The notes beneath the pieces are model-generated. The model had not been told where the DNA came from, made no database searches, and worked only from the letters and a program-made list of their open reading frames with translations. From Rosa chinensis (Eukaryota; Streptophyta; Magnoliopsida; Rosales; Rosaceae): 64,000 nucleotides of DNA. Numbering within the stretch: the first letter of the stretch is position 1; every line of letters begins with the position of its first letter. Of this stretch, positions 10,948-22,710 are shown piece after piece. Location of the stretch: contig NC_037089.1 in the NCBI RefSeq assembly GCF_002994745.2, positions 76,718,347 to 76,782,346 of the forward strand. The letters run 5' to 3'. The position numbers were made by a program, and so were the translations under genes.

Positions 10948-12180
10948 TCACGTGGAGTGAATCCATGGGCCGATGATGATTAACAGTGGTTCCGCCGGTG
11001 CGTGTAGGAGATCTGCAAACTGTTGGCATTTATGGCAAGACCTCGAAATCCGCCGGGTGTCATCACCAAGTGTGGGCCAGAAGTAGCCTTGTCGCATTGT
11101 GCGGTTGGCCAAGGATCTGGCGCCCGAGTGGTTTCCACATTCTCCGCCATGGATTTCCGCTAGGACAACCTTTCCCTCCTCTGGGGTTAGACAGCGGAGG
11201 TTGGGATGGGTGAATCCCTGGCGGTAAAGCTTGCCATACTGGATGTTGTAGCGGGTTGCTCTCCGCTTGAGCTGTCTTGCCTGAACCTTATCTTCTGGCA
11301 ATGTGCCGCTGCGCTTATATGCAATGATCTCGTCCATCCAGCTGGGATTGACTTGAATGTTGAAGATCTCCGCCAGGGTCTTTGTGATACTTGGCCTGTC
11401 AAGGTACTCCACCCTTGTGTCCGCTGGACTCTGATGTGGCTGGGCGGTTGCTAGTCTCGCCAGTGAATCAGCCTTGGCGTTCTTTTCCCTGGGGATTTGT
11501 GTGATGGTGTGAAATTTGAACTTTTTTAGCAACGTTTTGACGTACCCCAAATATGTCTGTAACTGGTGGTCCTTGGCTTGGAAGCTGTCGTTGACCTGGT
11601 TAACGACTAGTTGCGAGTCGCTGAATATGTTGACGCTGTCAGCCCCTGAGTCAATGGCGAGGAGTAGACCGGCGATGAGCGCCTCGTACTCCGCCATGTT
11701 GTTTGAAGCTTTGAAGTTGAATTTCAACGCGTACTCTGCGTTCAGTCCCCCGGGTCCTGCTAAGATGACTCCGGCGCTGCTAGCCTTGGCGCAGGTGGAG
11801 CCGTCCACATGCAGGTTCCAATCTGACTGTAGAGGAGTTTCCTCCTCACCGGTTACTATTTCTGTTCCGGGTTCCGGCTGACGCTCAGTAAGTTCAGCGA
11901 TGAAGTCCGCCACTGCCTGGCCCTTCACGGCGGTTCTTGGCTTGTAATCTATGTCGAATTCGCTGAGCTTAATGGCCCATTTGCTGAGGCGCCCCAAGTG
12001 TTCAGGGTTCTGCATCACTTGCCTCAGCGGTTGATTGGTTAACACATGGATCGTGTGAGCCTGGAAGTATTGCTGGAGGCGTCTTTCGACAATGATCAGT
12101 GCGAGGGCCAGTTGCTCCAAGGGTGAATATCTTGTTTCTGCTCCATTCATGCCTCTGCCGGCGTAGAAAACTGGGAGCAA
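10948..12180 (-). pseudogene. Tat1 RNase H, archaeal-type RNase H and integrase zinc-binding domain
   Basis: A 410-codon open segment. Residues 1-100 are the RT-linked RNase H (VFYAGRGMNGAETRY, then KGQAVADFIAEL). Residues 121-245 are a second RNase H of archaeal type with all acidic residues visible: D126 in HVDGSTC, E164 in NMAEYEAL, D188 in FSDSQLVVNQV, D238 in NAKADSLARL. Residues 344-385 are the HHCC zinc-binding domain of integrase (H344, H351, C382, C385). The double RNase H is a Tat-lineage hallmark. It is separated from RT by a frameshift near 12190 and from the integrase core by a stop at 10948. Confidence 0.9.
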
Positions 12181-12189
12181 TGGCGCAAC

Positions 12190-14416
12190 TTACCGCCGAT
12201 GCCGAGACCGCTAGGTATATGAATAGTGTTTCTCCTTGCATAGGGACAGAAATGAGAGGGACTGCCGCTAGGTATTCCTTTAGGCCCTGGAACGCCGCCT
12301 GACAATCTGGGTTCCAGTCGATGACCTTCTTGTGAGTTGTTTTGAGGAGTTTGAAGAATGGGGCACACCTATCAGTGAGTCGAGAGATGAATCGAGAAAG
12401 GGCGGTTAACTTGCCCTGGAGGCACTGGACGTCCACCTTATACTCGGGGTTCGCCAGGTTAAGGATGGCCTGTACCTTATTCGGGTTAGCCTCGATACCT
12501 CGCTCGCTAGCGGTGACTGCAAAGAAACATTTTTCTGGGTTGAGGCGCATATCATAGGCCAGGAGGATGGTTACTATGATTCTGAGGTTTGCCACATGTC
12601 CACTGGCCTTTATGCTCTTAACTAGCATGTCGTCCACGTAGACCTCGATGATTTTTCCCAGATGCTCAGCGAACATGGCGTTTATCAACCGCTGGTAAGT
12701 TGCGCCGGCGTTCTTTAGACCGAAAGGCATGACATTGTAGCAGTAGAGGCCTTTGTCGGTGGTGAAGGTGGTGCATTCTTGGTCGCTGGGGTGCATCTTG
12801 ATCTGATTGTATCCGGAGAAAGCGTCCATCATGCTGAGGAGCTCGTGTCCGGCAGTTGAATCAACTAGCTTATCGATACGAGGTAGCGGGAAGCTATCCT
12901 TTGGGCATGCCTTGTTGAGATTTTTGAAGTCGATGCACATCCGCCACTTGCCGCTGGGCTTTTTGACCATTACGAAATTTGAGATCCACTGGGGATAGAT
13001 GACTTGGCGGATGAATCCAATGTTCCGTAGTTTGGCGACCTCCTCTCCGATTGCCCGATATTTTTCCTCATCAAAGGCCCTCCGCTTCTGCTTGATAGGA
13101 TAAAAGGAGGGTTTGATGGTCAGCTTATGAGTGATGATTTCAGGGGAGATACCTGGCATGTCCGCGTAGGACCATGCAAAGACGGCGGCGTTATCACGTA
13201 GGAATTGAGTGAGTTCTGCCTCCACCTCTGGATCTAGTTGGGCGCCTATGTGGACCGTCCGCTCAGGGTGCTCGTCTGAGATGTAGACAACCTTCAACGA
13301 CGTGTCCGGGTTGACCGGCTCCTTCTTTACATATTTCTTCTCCTCATCTCTAGGATCCTCAAAGATGTTTGGTGGTGGTGCCTCATTACCCACCGTCAGA
13401 ATTTCAAGGCGGCGCGTTGACCGCGCTATAGTCGTTGAATAACATTCTCGTGCCAGCTGCTGGCTTCCCCTCACACAGCCTGTGCCGTTGGGCGTGAGGA
13501 ACTTCATGAGAAGTATGTACCCGGCAATGATGCACTTGAGCTTGTTAAGTGCTGGTCGACCAATGATGGCGTTGTACGAACTGAAACAGTCGACAATAAT
13601 GAATTCCGTATGCACCGCCGCCATGCATGGACTAGTGCCAATAACCAGTCGCATGTAATCCGACCCTAGCGGTTGTGTGACATCATCAGAGAAGCTGAGC
13701 AGTGGCTCGTGATCCTGGAGTAGTTTTTTGTTCCGCTTGAGATGGTCGTAGCAACCGCTGAAGATGACGTTGACAGCGGACCCGCTATCCACCAAGATTC
13801 TCCCCACCGAGAATTTGCCAAGAATGGCATCGACCAAGAATGGGTCGTCATGGGGTAAATGCACTCCGCGCTCCTCCTCCTCTGAGAAGGTAATAGGTTC
13901 CCAACCTGATCTTGGGAGTTTGGCGGATCTTTCGTAGCGGATGTTGCAGACTTCCTTCGGATGATTAATGCGTGCATAGCGCTTTCTTACCCTGTGAGAC
14001 ATGCTGGTGATTGGAGCACCGCCATCGATGGTGTTGATGCGGCCCAAGGTCTCGACGTTGGCAATTACTAGTGGTGGTTGGCGCACCCTGAACTGTTCCA
14101 ACTTGCCGTCACGGTACAAGGTCTCAACGGCCGTTTTGAGAGCATTGCAGCTGTTGGTATTGTGGCCGCTGTCTTCGTGGTATTTGCACCACTTGCCGGT
14201 GTTCCTGGGTTTGCCCGTTTTTGGGTACTTTGGAGGGGGTGGCGGTGGGATCTGATCCTTGCACTGATTGTAGATGTCTTCATGCGAGGCCGTTAGGACC
14301 GTGAAAACTGCATACCGCTGCGAGGACTCCGCCTGCTTGTTGCGGTTATCCCCATGGGTTGGGCGGTTTCCCCTGCTGTAATGCTGGTCCTTCTGCCGCT
14401 TATTCTAGTGGTGGCC
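12190..14416 (-). pseudogene. Tat1 protease - reverse transcriptase
   Basis: In frame with gag, and open from the stop cluster at about 14410. A zinc-knuckle-like CKYHEDSGHNTNSC motif lies near 14180. Counting from 14119, the retropepsin site LVDSGSAVNVIF has D111. RT runs from about residue 380 to 560, with MDAFSGYNQ (D432) and the YVDDMLVK catalytic box (494-497). Both aspartate positions are intact. The frame ends in a frameshift just before RNase H. The 702-codon open stretch is long for an old copy and agrees with the low LTR divergence. Confidence 0.9.
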
Positions 14417-15774
14417 CTACTGCCATTCCCTTTTCTTGTCAGTTGGCGGTGCTGAGGGGGTCTTGTTAGCGGTTTCCTGGTGACTGGAGGATGGCTGTGT
14501 TGGCTTTGTTGGCGTTGCTGGTGGTGGTGGGGTTTCTCCATATGTGATGAATTCCGCCTGGGCGTGAATGACCGCCTCACTCATGACGTGGTCATACGTC
14601 GCATTTGGATGACTGTAGTTGAGGTGATAGAGGAACGGTCCCTTGAGAAGTCCCTTCCTGAAGGCCGCTGATGCCATCGTTTTGTCTAGGTCACGGCACT
14701 GAGATGCTACCGCTCGCCACCTTGTGACGAAGGCCTTCAGTGATTCGTCCTCCCCCTGCTTAACGCTGAACAGCTGACTTGTGTTGTGATGCCCGGCGGA
14801 CAATAAGATGAAACGGGAGAGGAAAGCGTGTGATAGTGCATGGAATGAGCAGACAGACCCCAGCAGACACTCAAAGAACCAGTTCATTGCCTCGCCATCC
14901 AACGTTTCGCTGAACAAGTGGCATAAGGTGGCGTCGTCGAACCCCTTGTTGTTGGTGACTTTCTTGAAGGTGTCCATGTGGACGAAGGGATCGGACATTC
15001 CGCCGTAATACGACATCTTTGGGGTTTTTGCATGTGCCGGTCTGACAGCCCGCAGAATTGCAGCGGAGAAGGGCCCAGGTCTGGAAGTGAAGAGCGGATT
15101 CCGAGTTGGCGCTGGGACACCCGATTCCTCCCGGATCAACCTCTACTCCAGTTGGTGCATCCTTTCCAATATCTGGGCGGTTGCATCGTCGGCGGAATCA
15201 ACTTGAATGACCCGCTGGGATGGCCTGCGCCTTGGCACAGGCAGATTACCTTCAGTCCTCTGGCTTCCGAGCGGTTGGTGTGCGGGAGTGATTCCGCCAC
15301 CTGCTCCAGCATTAGTTGAGGTATGGGCGGTGGTCCCATTCCCAACAACTCAGGTGGGTTCAACGGTACTTGCATCTGTATGACCGGCCCTGGTACCAAT
15401 GTGCCGGTGCTGGGTCGACTATGCCTGGTGCTATGTGACTGCTCGCTCTGTGCTGGGCGGGCGGTGGCCGCCAGCGTCTTTTTTAGTTCCTCAAAACGTG
15501 CCATAAGCATAGCCACCTGCCTTTGGGCTTCAGCGTTTTCCTTGCGCTCCTCCTCACGTTCTCTGTTTGCCTTATGAAGATCCGCTAGTGCTAGCTCGTA
15601 CATAGTGACGAGATCTTGGCCCGGCGGGCGACTGCTGCTTGGATCTACCTCACCGCCGGGGTTGACCGGGGTTGTGAATAGTGCACGGTTAACGCCTACC
15701 GCTGGGTCGGAGGGTTGGGGGATGGAGGGATGGTCTGCTTGCTCTTCAGCGTTTCCCCGGCTGCCGTTAGTCAT
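14417..15774 (-). pseudogene. Tat1 gag
   Basis: It starts at the ATG at 15774 (MTNGSRGN), about 50 bases inside the 5-prime LTR. Residues 55-110 look like a coiled coil. A frameshift near 15255 and a TAG near 15141 interrupt it. From 15139 the frame carries the retrotransposon gag capsid-like domain (MSDPFVHMDTF, then NWFF, then SRFILLS). A proline-rich tail ends in two stops (about 14405-14419), after which the same frame continues into pol. This suggests an original single gag-pol frame. Confidence 0.82.
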
Positions 15775-15808
15775 GGTGAGTGTGGTGGGATGGCCTTTTG
15801 TTCAAGCA

Positions 15809-15827
15809 TTCCCATAGACGGCGCTAA
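15809..15827 (-). other. Tat1 primer-binding-site position
   Basis: Read on the minus strand directly after the 5-prime LTR, the sequence is TTAGCGCCGTCTATGGGAA. It closely resembles the GGCGCCGTCTGTGGGAA string that follows 5-prime LTRs in many plant Tat elements. I did not match it to a tRNA. Confidence 0.6.
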
Positions 15828-16333
15828 TGTTAATGTCTAAAAGTCCAATGGTAGCTGGACCTTAGCTAACGCTGATCCGGTGGGCGGATCGATACTTGTG
15901 TTGTTCTCGAAGCTCCCGTTACCTGTCAAGTAAAATACAATGGGCATCAGAGGGAGACCGCGCCGGACGGTCTTCAACTCTCCGATGCCTAAGTTAGTCA
16001 ATGTATTTATATTGACAAAGTAACAGTAGGTAAGTATTGAATGCGTAATTAATGAGGAGAGAGGAGAGAACCTTTTATAGGTGAGGAAGAGGTTGATCTT
16101 CTCTTAGTTTTCGATGTGGGATCGATGTGCTTCAGATCTCAGTTTCAGAAGCTTCTGACGCCATCTTGACGAGGCGCGTCGGCGGCGATCTGGAGGTAGT
16201 CTGACGTTGAGGCTGTAGCCCGTCTGGCGGTGTGTCTGCATGTCATTCTTTTGGTTGGAATTAGTACCTTTGGCGGTACAATGAGCGTGGTCCATTATAG
16301 CTAATTATGCTTGCAAATGTACATGTATGTACA
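15828..16333 (-). repeat. Tat1 right LTR (5-prime LTR of the element)
   Basis: 506 bases, TGTTAATG to GTACA, same length as the left copy. The TSD ATTTG follows at 16334. A TTTTATAGG stretch (16072-16080) sits in the plus orientation. I did not find a better TATA box for the minus strand. Confidence 0.93.
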
Positions 16334-17055
16334 ATTTGGGCTAGGAGTTTAGTAAATGTAGCGTTCCTGGTGGACAGTAGCATGACATGTGACCAGCATA
16401 TCGATTCATCAACCAACACCATAAAATATCTAAATGGTCCGCAAGGTGGTTGAATAGGTCCACAAATATCACCTTGGATTCTTTGTAAGAATAGAATATT
16501 TTCCTTAGTGTCCTTTGCATAGGATGGTCTCGATCCTAATTTTGCTAAAGAGCAGGTTTTGTAGAATGAAAGGTGGGCTTTAGAAACAACCAATGAGGGT
16601 TTTGGTCGAGCCATGAAGCCACAATTGACTTGAGAAGTAGAGAGGCGAGACAACTTTCCATACATGCGTCAAAGCCATGATTTTGCCTCAGGGGATTACG
16701 GTACCAGCGTTAGCCGGCTAGTGGTACCCCACGGAGACGCCCCGAGGAGCGGCGGTAATGCAATGTTCTCTTTGAATCGACTTTTGATTCTTACTTTTCT
16801 TTATTATGAAGAAAGGATGTCCGTGTGAAGTCTTTAATATATGGATCATCATGTCACGACCTGGGTGCCCCAAATGGTCATGCCAAAGCCTATATGTGTT
16901 AGAATCCTATAAGTCATCTTTCATGACATGGTTAGATTCAATGATTCGAATAGTGGTTGCATACAACCCACTAGAATGACACATAAATTTGTCTAATACT
17001 TGTTTAATTCCGTAGTCATTAGAGATGATGGAAATGAACTCTTGTCCATTCTCAC
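16334..17055 (-). pseudogene. Copia A GAG-pre-integrase and integrase N-terminus
   Basis: Read from 17055 leftward, the frame gives DKFMCHSSGLYATT and LWHDHLGHPGRDMM, the Copia pre-integrase zinc motif. After a disturbed stretch (16660-16790) the integrase start follows (CSLAKLGSRPSY, FLQRIQGDICGPIQPP, YFMVLVDES with the first catalytic aspartate). The frame runs directly into the Tat1 junction. It continues on the other side at 4470 in the same frame after removing one ATTTG. The 17055 edge is the Tat2 TSD (CTCAC). Confidence 0.85.
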
Positions 17056-17459
17056 TGTTTCAGTTGTCTCGAGAGAAGTCTGATCCAGCTGAATACGGGT
17101 TATATCGGTCTGTTACTATCACTATCGATCTCGCTTATCTGCAAAACAGACGAAGGTCAGAGGGAAGACCAGTGTGCCGACATTCAACACTCTAATGCCT
17201 AAGTTAGTATCGGATAAGATAATGATAATGGAAAGCGGTAGTAAACAGTTACTTCTTTAGGTTGTTGGAGATGACCTTAATGTAGGAGGTTTGTAGGAGC
17301 TTGGTTCCGTTTCTTTCGGTGTGGGACGCTCGGGATCCTGATATCGCCCAAGGGGTATCGGAACCCTCGGCTGGGATCGGAGCTTATCTCGCTGGTATAT
17401 TGGCGATACGAGTCTTACGCTTCCGATACTTATGCCTAGGAGGTATGTGTATACCAACA
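17056..17459 (-). repeat. Tat2 left LTR (3-prime LTR of the element)
   Basis: TGTTTCAGTTG to TATACCAACA, 404 bases. The adjacent AGTCCCCGGTC, read on the minus strand, is a polypurine-type GACCGGGGACT, similar to the Tat1 site. Confidence 0.9.
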
Positions 17460-17555
17460 AGTCCCCGGTCAAGAGTTCTCTTGGGTGGGGAGTTTGTCGT
17501 TGGTGAAAGTATTGGAAGTACAAGGCGAGTTTATGCCACGTGGCTTCCATACAAC

Positions 17556-18468
17556 TAGAGGTGACAAACGAGCCGCTAAGCACTAGCACGGCACGGACCC
17601 GACATGCTTAAAAGAGGTCCAGCACAGCCCAAGCCCGTTAGCTGCCCGGCACAACCCGAGCACGTTAGAATAACGGGCCGGGTTGGGGCTAGGAATATTG
17701 GCCAATTGGCCCGGCCTGGCCAGAGCCCGTAATTGGCCCAGCACGGCCCGAGCACTACATATTGTGGGCCGGCCCGTTACAAACACAAAATTTCATTTTG
17801 TTTTTAAAAATATTTAAAAACCACAATGATGAAATTTGAATATTAGACCTCTTTATTTAAAATCTCATGACAATTCCACAATGCTATTTCTTTATATTGT
17901 CAAAATAGTGAAATAAAACATTATATCCTTATTTTGACATAAAGTATTTTTTCTAATCTTATAATAATACAACTATAGAATGAAGGAAAGAATAATATGA
18001 TACTAAATCTTCATTATATTAATAAAGATTAATCTCACAATAATATACTACAAGCAATATATTTTGAGTTTTTTTTTTTTTTGCCTTTCTTTCTTGTAGT
18101 GGAATATAAAAAATATTAGAAAACTAATCTTAAAAAGCTAAGATTAAGAAAAATATTGCAGAACTTAATTTATTTTAATTTTCTAAATAGTTAGACAAAA
18201 TTAATTTTTATTTATTCAAATTAAGATTTTAAAATCGTGCTTTATAGTGGGTAGGCACTAGCACGACCCGTTTATTGACCCGGCACGAGCACAGCTCGAC
18301 ACTATATGGGCTCGGGCCATGGGTCAGACCGAGCTTAATATTTAAGTAAATGGGCCGGCACGAGCCCGACACGATAATAAATGGGCCGGCCCAAGCACTG
18401 TACGAAACACGACTAAGCCCGCTTAAAATGGGTCTGGTAGGGCTGGGCCGGCCCGTTTGCCACCTCTA
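17556..18468. mobile_element. Non-autonomous hAT element inside Tat2
   Basis: Terminal inverted repeats TAGAGGTG(A/G)CAAACG(A/G)GCC at both ends and a perfect 8-base TSD CATACAAC (17548-17555 and 18469-18476). It is 913 bases long. Both ends are rich in GGCCCG/GGGCCGG strings and the centre is AT-rich. No transposase coding is present. It sits between the Tat2 LTR and the antisense gene's promoter. Confidence 0.92.
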
Positions 18469-18817
18469 CATACAACTATTACCCCCAGTCAACCAAGTCC
18501 CCACTGAAGAGGAGTTTTGGCTGGGGTGAGTAGGTCGTGTTGGCATTCGACGTTGTATCACTATTGCAAATCGGTGGTTGGGGTTGCATGTGTCTTTTAG
18601 CGCATAGGCTATGCCCTAGTAACATTTGTGGTGATCCTATTGGTGTTCGTGTGTGGGAAGACCGGTGTACTAGAGTCCGTAACGTGTAATAATGGCGTAG
18701 TGGTGAGGAACCGAGGTGACGGCGCATGACATCTGAAACGCTCAGGGATGTCGGACACGTGGTGAGATATGGGGTCGTCATCCTTGCACGTCCAACGGTC
18801 GTGGTGTTCTTGAGGTC
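18469..18817. other. Region upstream of the Tat2 antisense gene
   Basis: Internal Tat2 sequence resuming after the hAT TSD. No gene is recognised. It is expected to hold upstream elements of the promoter at 18818. Confidence 0.4.
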
Positions 18818-18828
18818 CTTATATAAGG
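18818..18828 (+). promoter_or_regulatory. TATA box of the Tat2 antisense gene
   Basis: CTTATATAAGG is a strong plant TATA box. It is followed about 180 bases later by a donor (AACAG|GTACG at 19006) and an acceptor after a T run (TTTTTAG ending about 19214), giving a 5-prime-UTR intron. The coding start follows at 19275. The same layout as in Tat1 supports it as a real core promoter. Confidence 0.6.
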
Positions 18829-19274
18829 ACAGAGGAGAGATATGGAGATGGTTGCTGTTCCTGTGTTCGTGTTGGCGATTGAGAAAAGAACTGGGTGAAT
18901 TTGGGGCCGTTGTTGTGCGGAGAGCTCGGAGTTTTTCGTGAGGTGGTCGAAATTGTCGTATTGTGAGCGTCGTTGTCTCTGTGTTTCAATTGGAGGAGTG
19001 AACAGGTACGCAGTCTCTTGACCTTTCTGAGTTTATCTGAGTGCATTGGTGTGTGTGGATCTTTGTGAGGGGTTGTATTCCGGGAGTGAGATTTACCCGC
19101 TGGTTGTGGGTTAGGTTAGGTCTGGCGAGATTTCTGAGGGGTTGAATGTCGGGTTGAGTTGGGCTTGTTGCTGTTGCTCCTGGTGGGTGTGAAGATTTGA
19201 ATTTTTTTTTTTAGGGGGAACGTCGAGGAAGAGGATATAGAAATTACTGAGCAACTATATGTATTTCTCGTGGT

Positions 19275-22200
19275 ATGGCACGGGTGAACCGTAGTGGCGG
19301 TAGGAGAGAGGGCTCCTCTCATGGAGGGGAAAGGACCTCTCATGGTGGGGGAGAGGGTGCTTCTCGCAGTCGCAGTGGAGGTGGTCCCCGCGAGAGCGCC
19401 GCAGGTGGTTCCCAAGTAGGTGGGAGGAGTACTTCCCGAGCAGCTGGTAGGGGAGCTCCTCGTGGGAGTATCGTGGGGAGTTCCCTGAGGAAGCGGCGAA
19501 CGTTCGTCTCGCGGAGTTTTGGGTAGGGTTGAGCGAATGGTGGTGGCTGATGTGCCTGAAGCAGAGGGTGTTGGAGTATCTAGGATTCCTCGTTCGCCTC
19601 GGGGGCGATTGCTCCTAGGCGATACACCTATTGATCAACCTGGTCTGAATATGACGGAGGAGCAGATTGCCTAGGTGAGGACCACTTGGGCGATCCCGGA
19701 CAACGTTTTGTTGCGCCCCTTGAGGGATTGTGAAACATTCAGCCACCTCAAGTTGGGGTGGGCTGGACATGATTTTACGTATATCAGCTCAGGTGCGAGT
19801 TGAGCTTCCCGATACTGGAGGAGTTGCAGTATCTGCTGTCTTGCTTGAACATAACCGTGGGGCAGCTATCGCCCGGTGCAAGTTGAACATAGGAGTGTTG
19901 TTGTTATGGAAGCTTTGCAAGTTGTTATGTCCCAGTATCGGCGAGTTTAATTCCATGTTCAAGATGCAATACTCGACTAAAGACAGTGATAGTGGGTGTG
20001 TCAACTTTAGGGCGCGCAGCCCCGCCGTTATTGAGGATTTGCCGTCAAACATCTATGCGCGCTGGCGGGGCAGGCCTTGCTTGGTAGGAGGCCGGTGGCA
20101 GAATCTGGATATGGTGCATCAGGCTCCGACCCGTTTCCAACCTATCTGTGAGTATCGTGATTGCATTTGTGGTGGGTTTTTTGCCAGTGGTGTGTATTAA
20201 TAGCATGTTTGTGCATCAGAGTGAGGTAGGAGGTTGACATGACCACGCTGGAGCGGAAGTGTGTGGCAAGGGTGATGGGTGCATTTCCCAAGGGGGCAAG
20301 AGGGTTCTATCATCTGTGCAGACTCCCGATATTCGAGAGGTTTGAACTGGGGAGGTTTCTGGGTGAGGGGTGCTCTGTTCAGTTGGTGTTTGGTTATGGG
20401 CTGTGTTGTGGTAATGCTAACGTTGTATGTTTGTTTTGCAGCGGATATGTCGAATAAGGCCTCTAGCAAAAGTGACGCCCCATATGCAGATGTTAATCCT
20501 GATACCATTATTCAGGGGCTGTTGCGAGAATCGTAAATGGCGAGGCTAGTGGACATTGACCTGCCAGATATGGTGTGTGTGACTGATCATATGGTGAGTA
20601 TGTCGCTGCCTGATGAGATGTATCTGAGGTTTCCTGATGCCGTGCTGGAGTATCTCAATCAGCAAGCCGAGGAAGAAACTGGTGCCTAAGGGAGTGAGGT
20701 TACGGTTGCTCGGGAGCTGACTCAAGATCCCTAGGAGTTGCCCATGCAGGCTGGTGAGGCGAGTGAGCGTCCACAAGTGCGTGATGGCGAGCATCAGTCC
20801 CCTGAGACTCAGGAAGTGACGAGGCAGTCCCCCAGGTCTCAGCAGGAGGGGAGGATCTTGGTGACATGGCTCGGGCCTCGGAGCCCATGGTGGAGGTGGA
20901 GATCTCCATCAAGGATCTACTGGAAGAGGTGGAGCGGCGTCAGAGCGATACCAGTGCTCGTGCTCGCCTGGTGCAGGATGAGGTTCTGGAACAGCTAGAA
21001 ATCGTTGATGATATTGGCAATCCTGTCTCGCAGGAGGTTATTACAGTGGATAGTAGAGAGGCAGAGGTGACCAGCCAAGCCGTTGGTGAGATAGGTCTGA
21101 CGGCTGAGGCCCCTAAGGTGCAACCTGGGTCTTTGGAAGGCGTGGTTGGGGTAGCCCAAGTTACCGAGGTGGGGACCCATGGCCAGGATGGCCAGGGGGA
21201 TGGGATCCGAGTGTCGGATACGTACGCTAGTATAGATGGGGTTGGGGCGAAGAAAAGGACCACCTCGCAGCTACGCCTATGGAGTCCCCCAGCTGGGGTT
21301 GGTATCAATACTCGTGGTAGCAAGAGATCTCGGGTGGATAACGTCTTGCGGTTAAGGTCCATTAGTGGGGGTTGGTGAGGTTTTCGCGATGAGGTAGCTG
21401 GGGGTCTCGCGCGTCCCCTGGGCAAGATTTGAATTACTGATGGCGCCATCCTTCATGTTGTTGCCGACTTACGGAATTGTCATCACGACCACAGCAGCGT
21501 GAGTGCTAAAGATCCAGTCCTAAGGTATCAGGAGGCTCAGGAGAGGCTGATGAGGGTATGTATTGTTGTTGGTTTGCCTCTATTCCTCATTGCTATCACG
21601 TAAGTATACTGACATTGGTGTGTGATGCAGGCTGTGAACATGAATTACCATGCCTCGGGCGAGTTGGTGGCTTATTTTGATTGGGAGATAGCCCAGCTGC
21701 AGGGGGAGCCGAATGTGGAGAGGGAGCGGGCCCATGGGCTACAGGGTGCGTTAGACCAATGTCAGGTGGAATGCGAGGATATGAGGCGAGCAATCGATGA
21801 TGGGATAGCGAGAAGAATGGAGTTGGAGCGAGGGCTTGCGGTGGAGGAGGCTCGCCGCCAAGAGGCCGAGGGTGCTATCGCTCCATTTAGGGAGTCAAAC
21901 CTGGATCTTACCTGGAAGCTGCAACAGGCAGAGGATGGTCTGAGATTGGTAGATCAGGTCAGGGCCCGGGTGAGCGAGGCTGAAGAGTGTCTGCAGGACT
22001 TGGAAAGGTAGGTCTGAGAACGCGATGTTGAGTTGGAGCTTCAGGCGGCTGCCTTGGAGAGTTTGGCTCTGTATCCTGATAGTGTGGTGGATTTGGAGGA
22101 GGAGCAGGTTTGTAATATGCAAAGGGAGGTTGACCGTGTTGACCGTCTACGGGATGTTGAGCTTGAAGCAAGCAAGAGGGAGGCAGAGATGGAGCGGATT

Positions 22201-22710
22201 AAGAAGGAGTTAGCCGAGCAACAGACTCAGTCGAGTAGCTTTGCCGAGGAATGCATTCGCCTGGACACTGCTACATAGACACATCGGGACAAGCTCCGCA
22301 AGGCCAGTCGGGATGGAGTGGACAAGGCGGTGGACCTCTATCTCCGGTCAAGCCATTTTCAAGAAAGGATAAACAAACCCTTCTCGAATGAGGCCTTGCA
22401 CTCGATTCGAGATGGTATCGCTGTGGGTGGATTGACCAGGAGAAGATGGTGCGTGACATGCAGGCCAAGAAGGCAAGCCAGTGCAGCTAGTGGTGGTCAA
22501 AGTTCTGGGATCGTGATCCGGGAGCAGGCTGTATCGGAGCATGTATTGGGACAAGTGGGCATTCTAGAGGTGGAGGGTGCTGTTGGCGAACGGGATGCCC
22601 AGGCGGATATTAGGGGCGAGGTACAAGGCGAGAAAGATGGAGAGCAAGACAGAGTGGAGAGGCAACATCGGGTAGAGGAGCAGACACGTAGTGCCGGGGG
22701 CAAGACCTAG
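19275..22710 (+). pseudogene. Tat2 antisense gene, same family as Tat1's
   Basis: Exon 1 (19275-20147) starts with an Arg/Gly/Ser-rich segment. It then carries, after a frameshift near 19530, a domain matching the Tat1 product (SIGEFNSMFKMQYS, then AVIEDLPSNIYARW) and ends QPI at a GTGAGT donor. A short exon (20220-20362) parallels Tat1's 144-base exon (TLERKCVARVMGAFP against TREEECRVARIRGCW). The next exon starts at 20442 with the same phase-1 junction. C-terminal parts (21652-22270) have heptad-like charged sequence (LQGEPNVERERAHGLQ), and 22300-22700 is acidic. An additional intron is likely at about 21556-21629. Several stops and frameshifts. Function unknown. Confidence 0.72.

Larger units (their letters stand above)
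4471..16333 (-). mobile_element. Tat1: Tat-lineage Ty3/Gypsy LTR retrotransposon with antisense gene
   Basis: The element has two 506-base LTRs and a perfect 5-base TSD ATTTG (4466-4470 and 16334-16338). gag-pol is on the minus strand (15774 to 10189). A long region between pol and the 3-prime LTR carries a 61-base tandem array and a plus-strand spliced gene. A second, archaeal-type RNase H and the extra ORF identify the Tat group. Hand alignment of the LTRs shows 10 differences in 506, so the insertion is fairly recent and younger than its Copia host and than Tat2. gag-pol has stops and frameshifts, so it is not autonomous as read. Confidence 0.93.
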
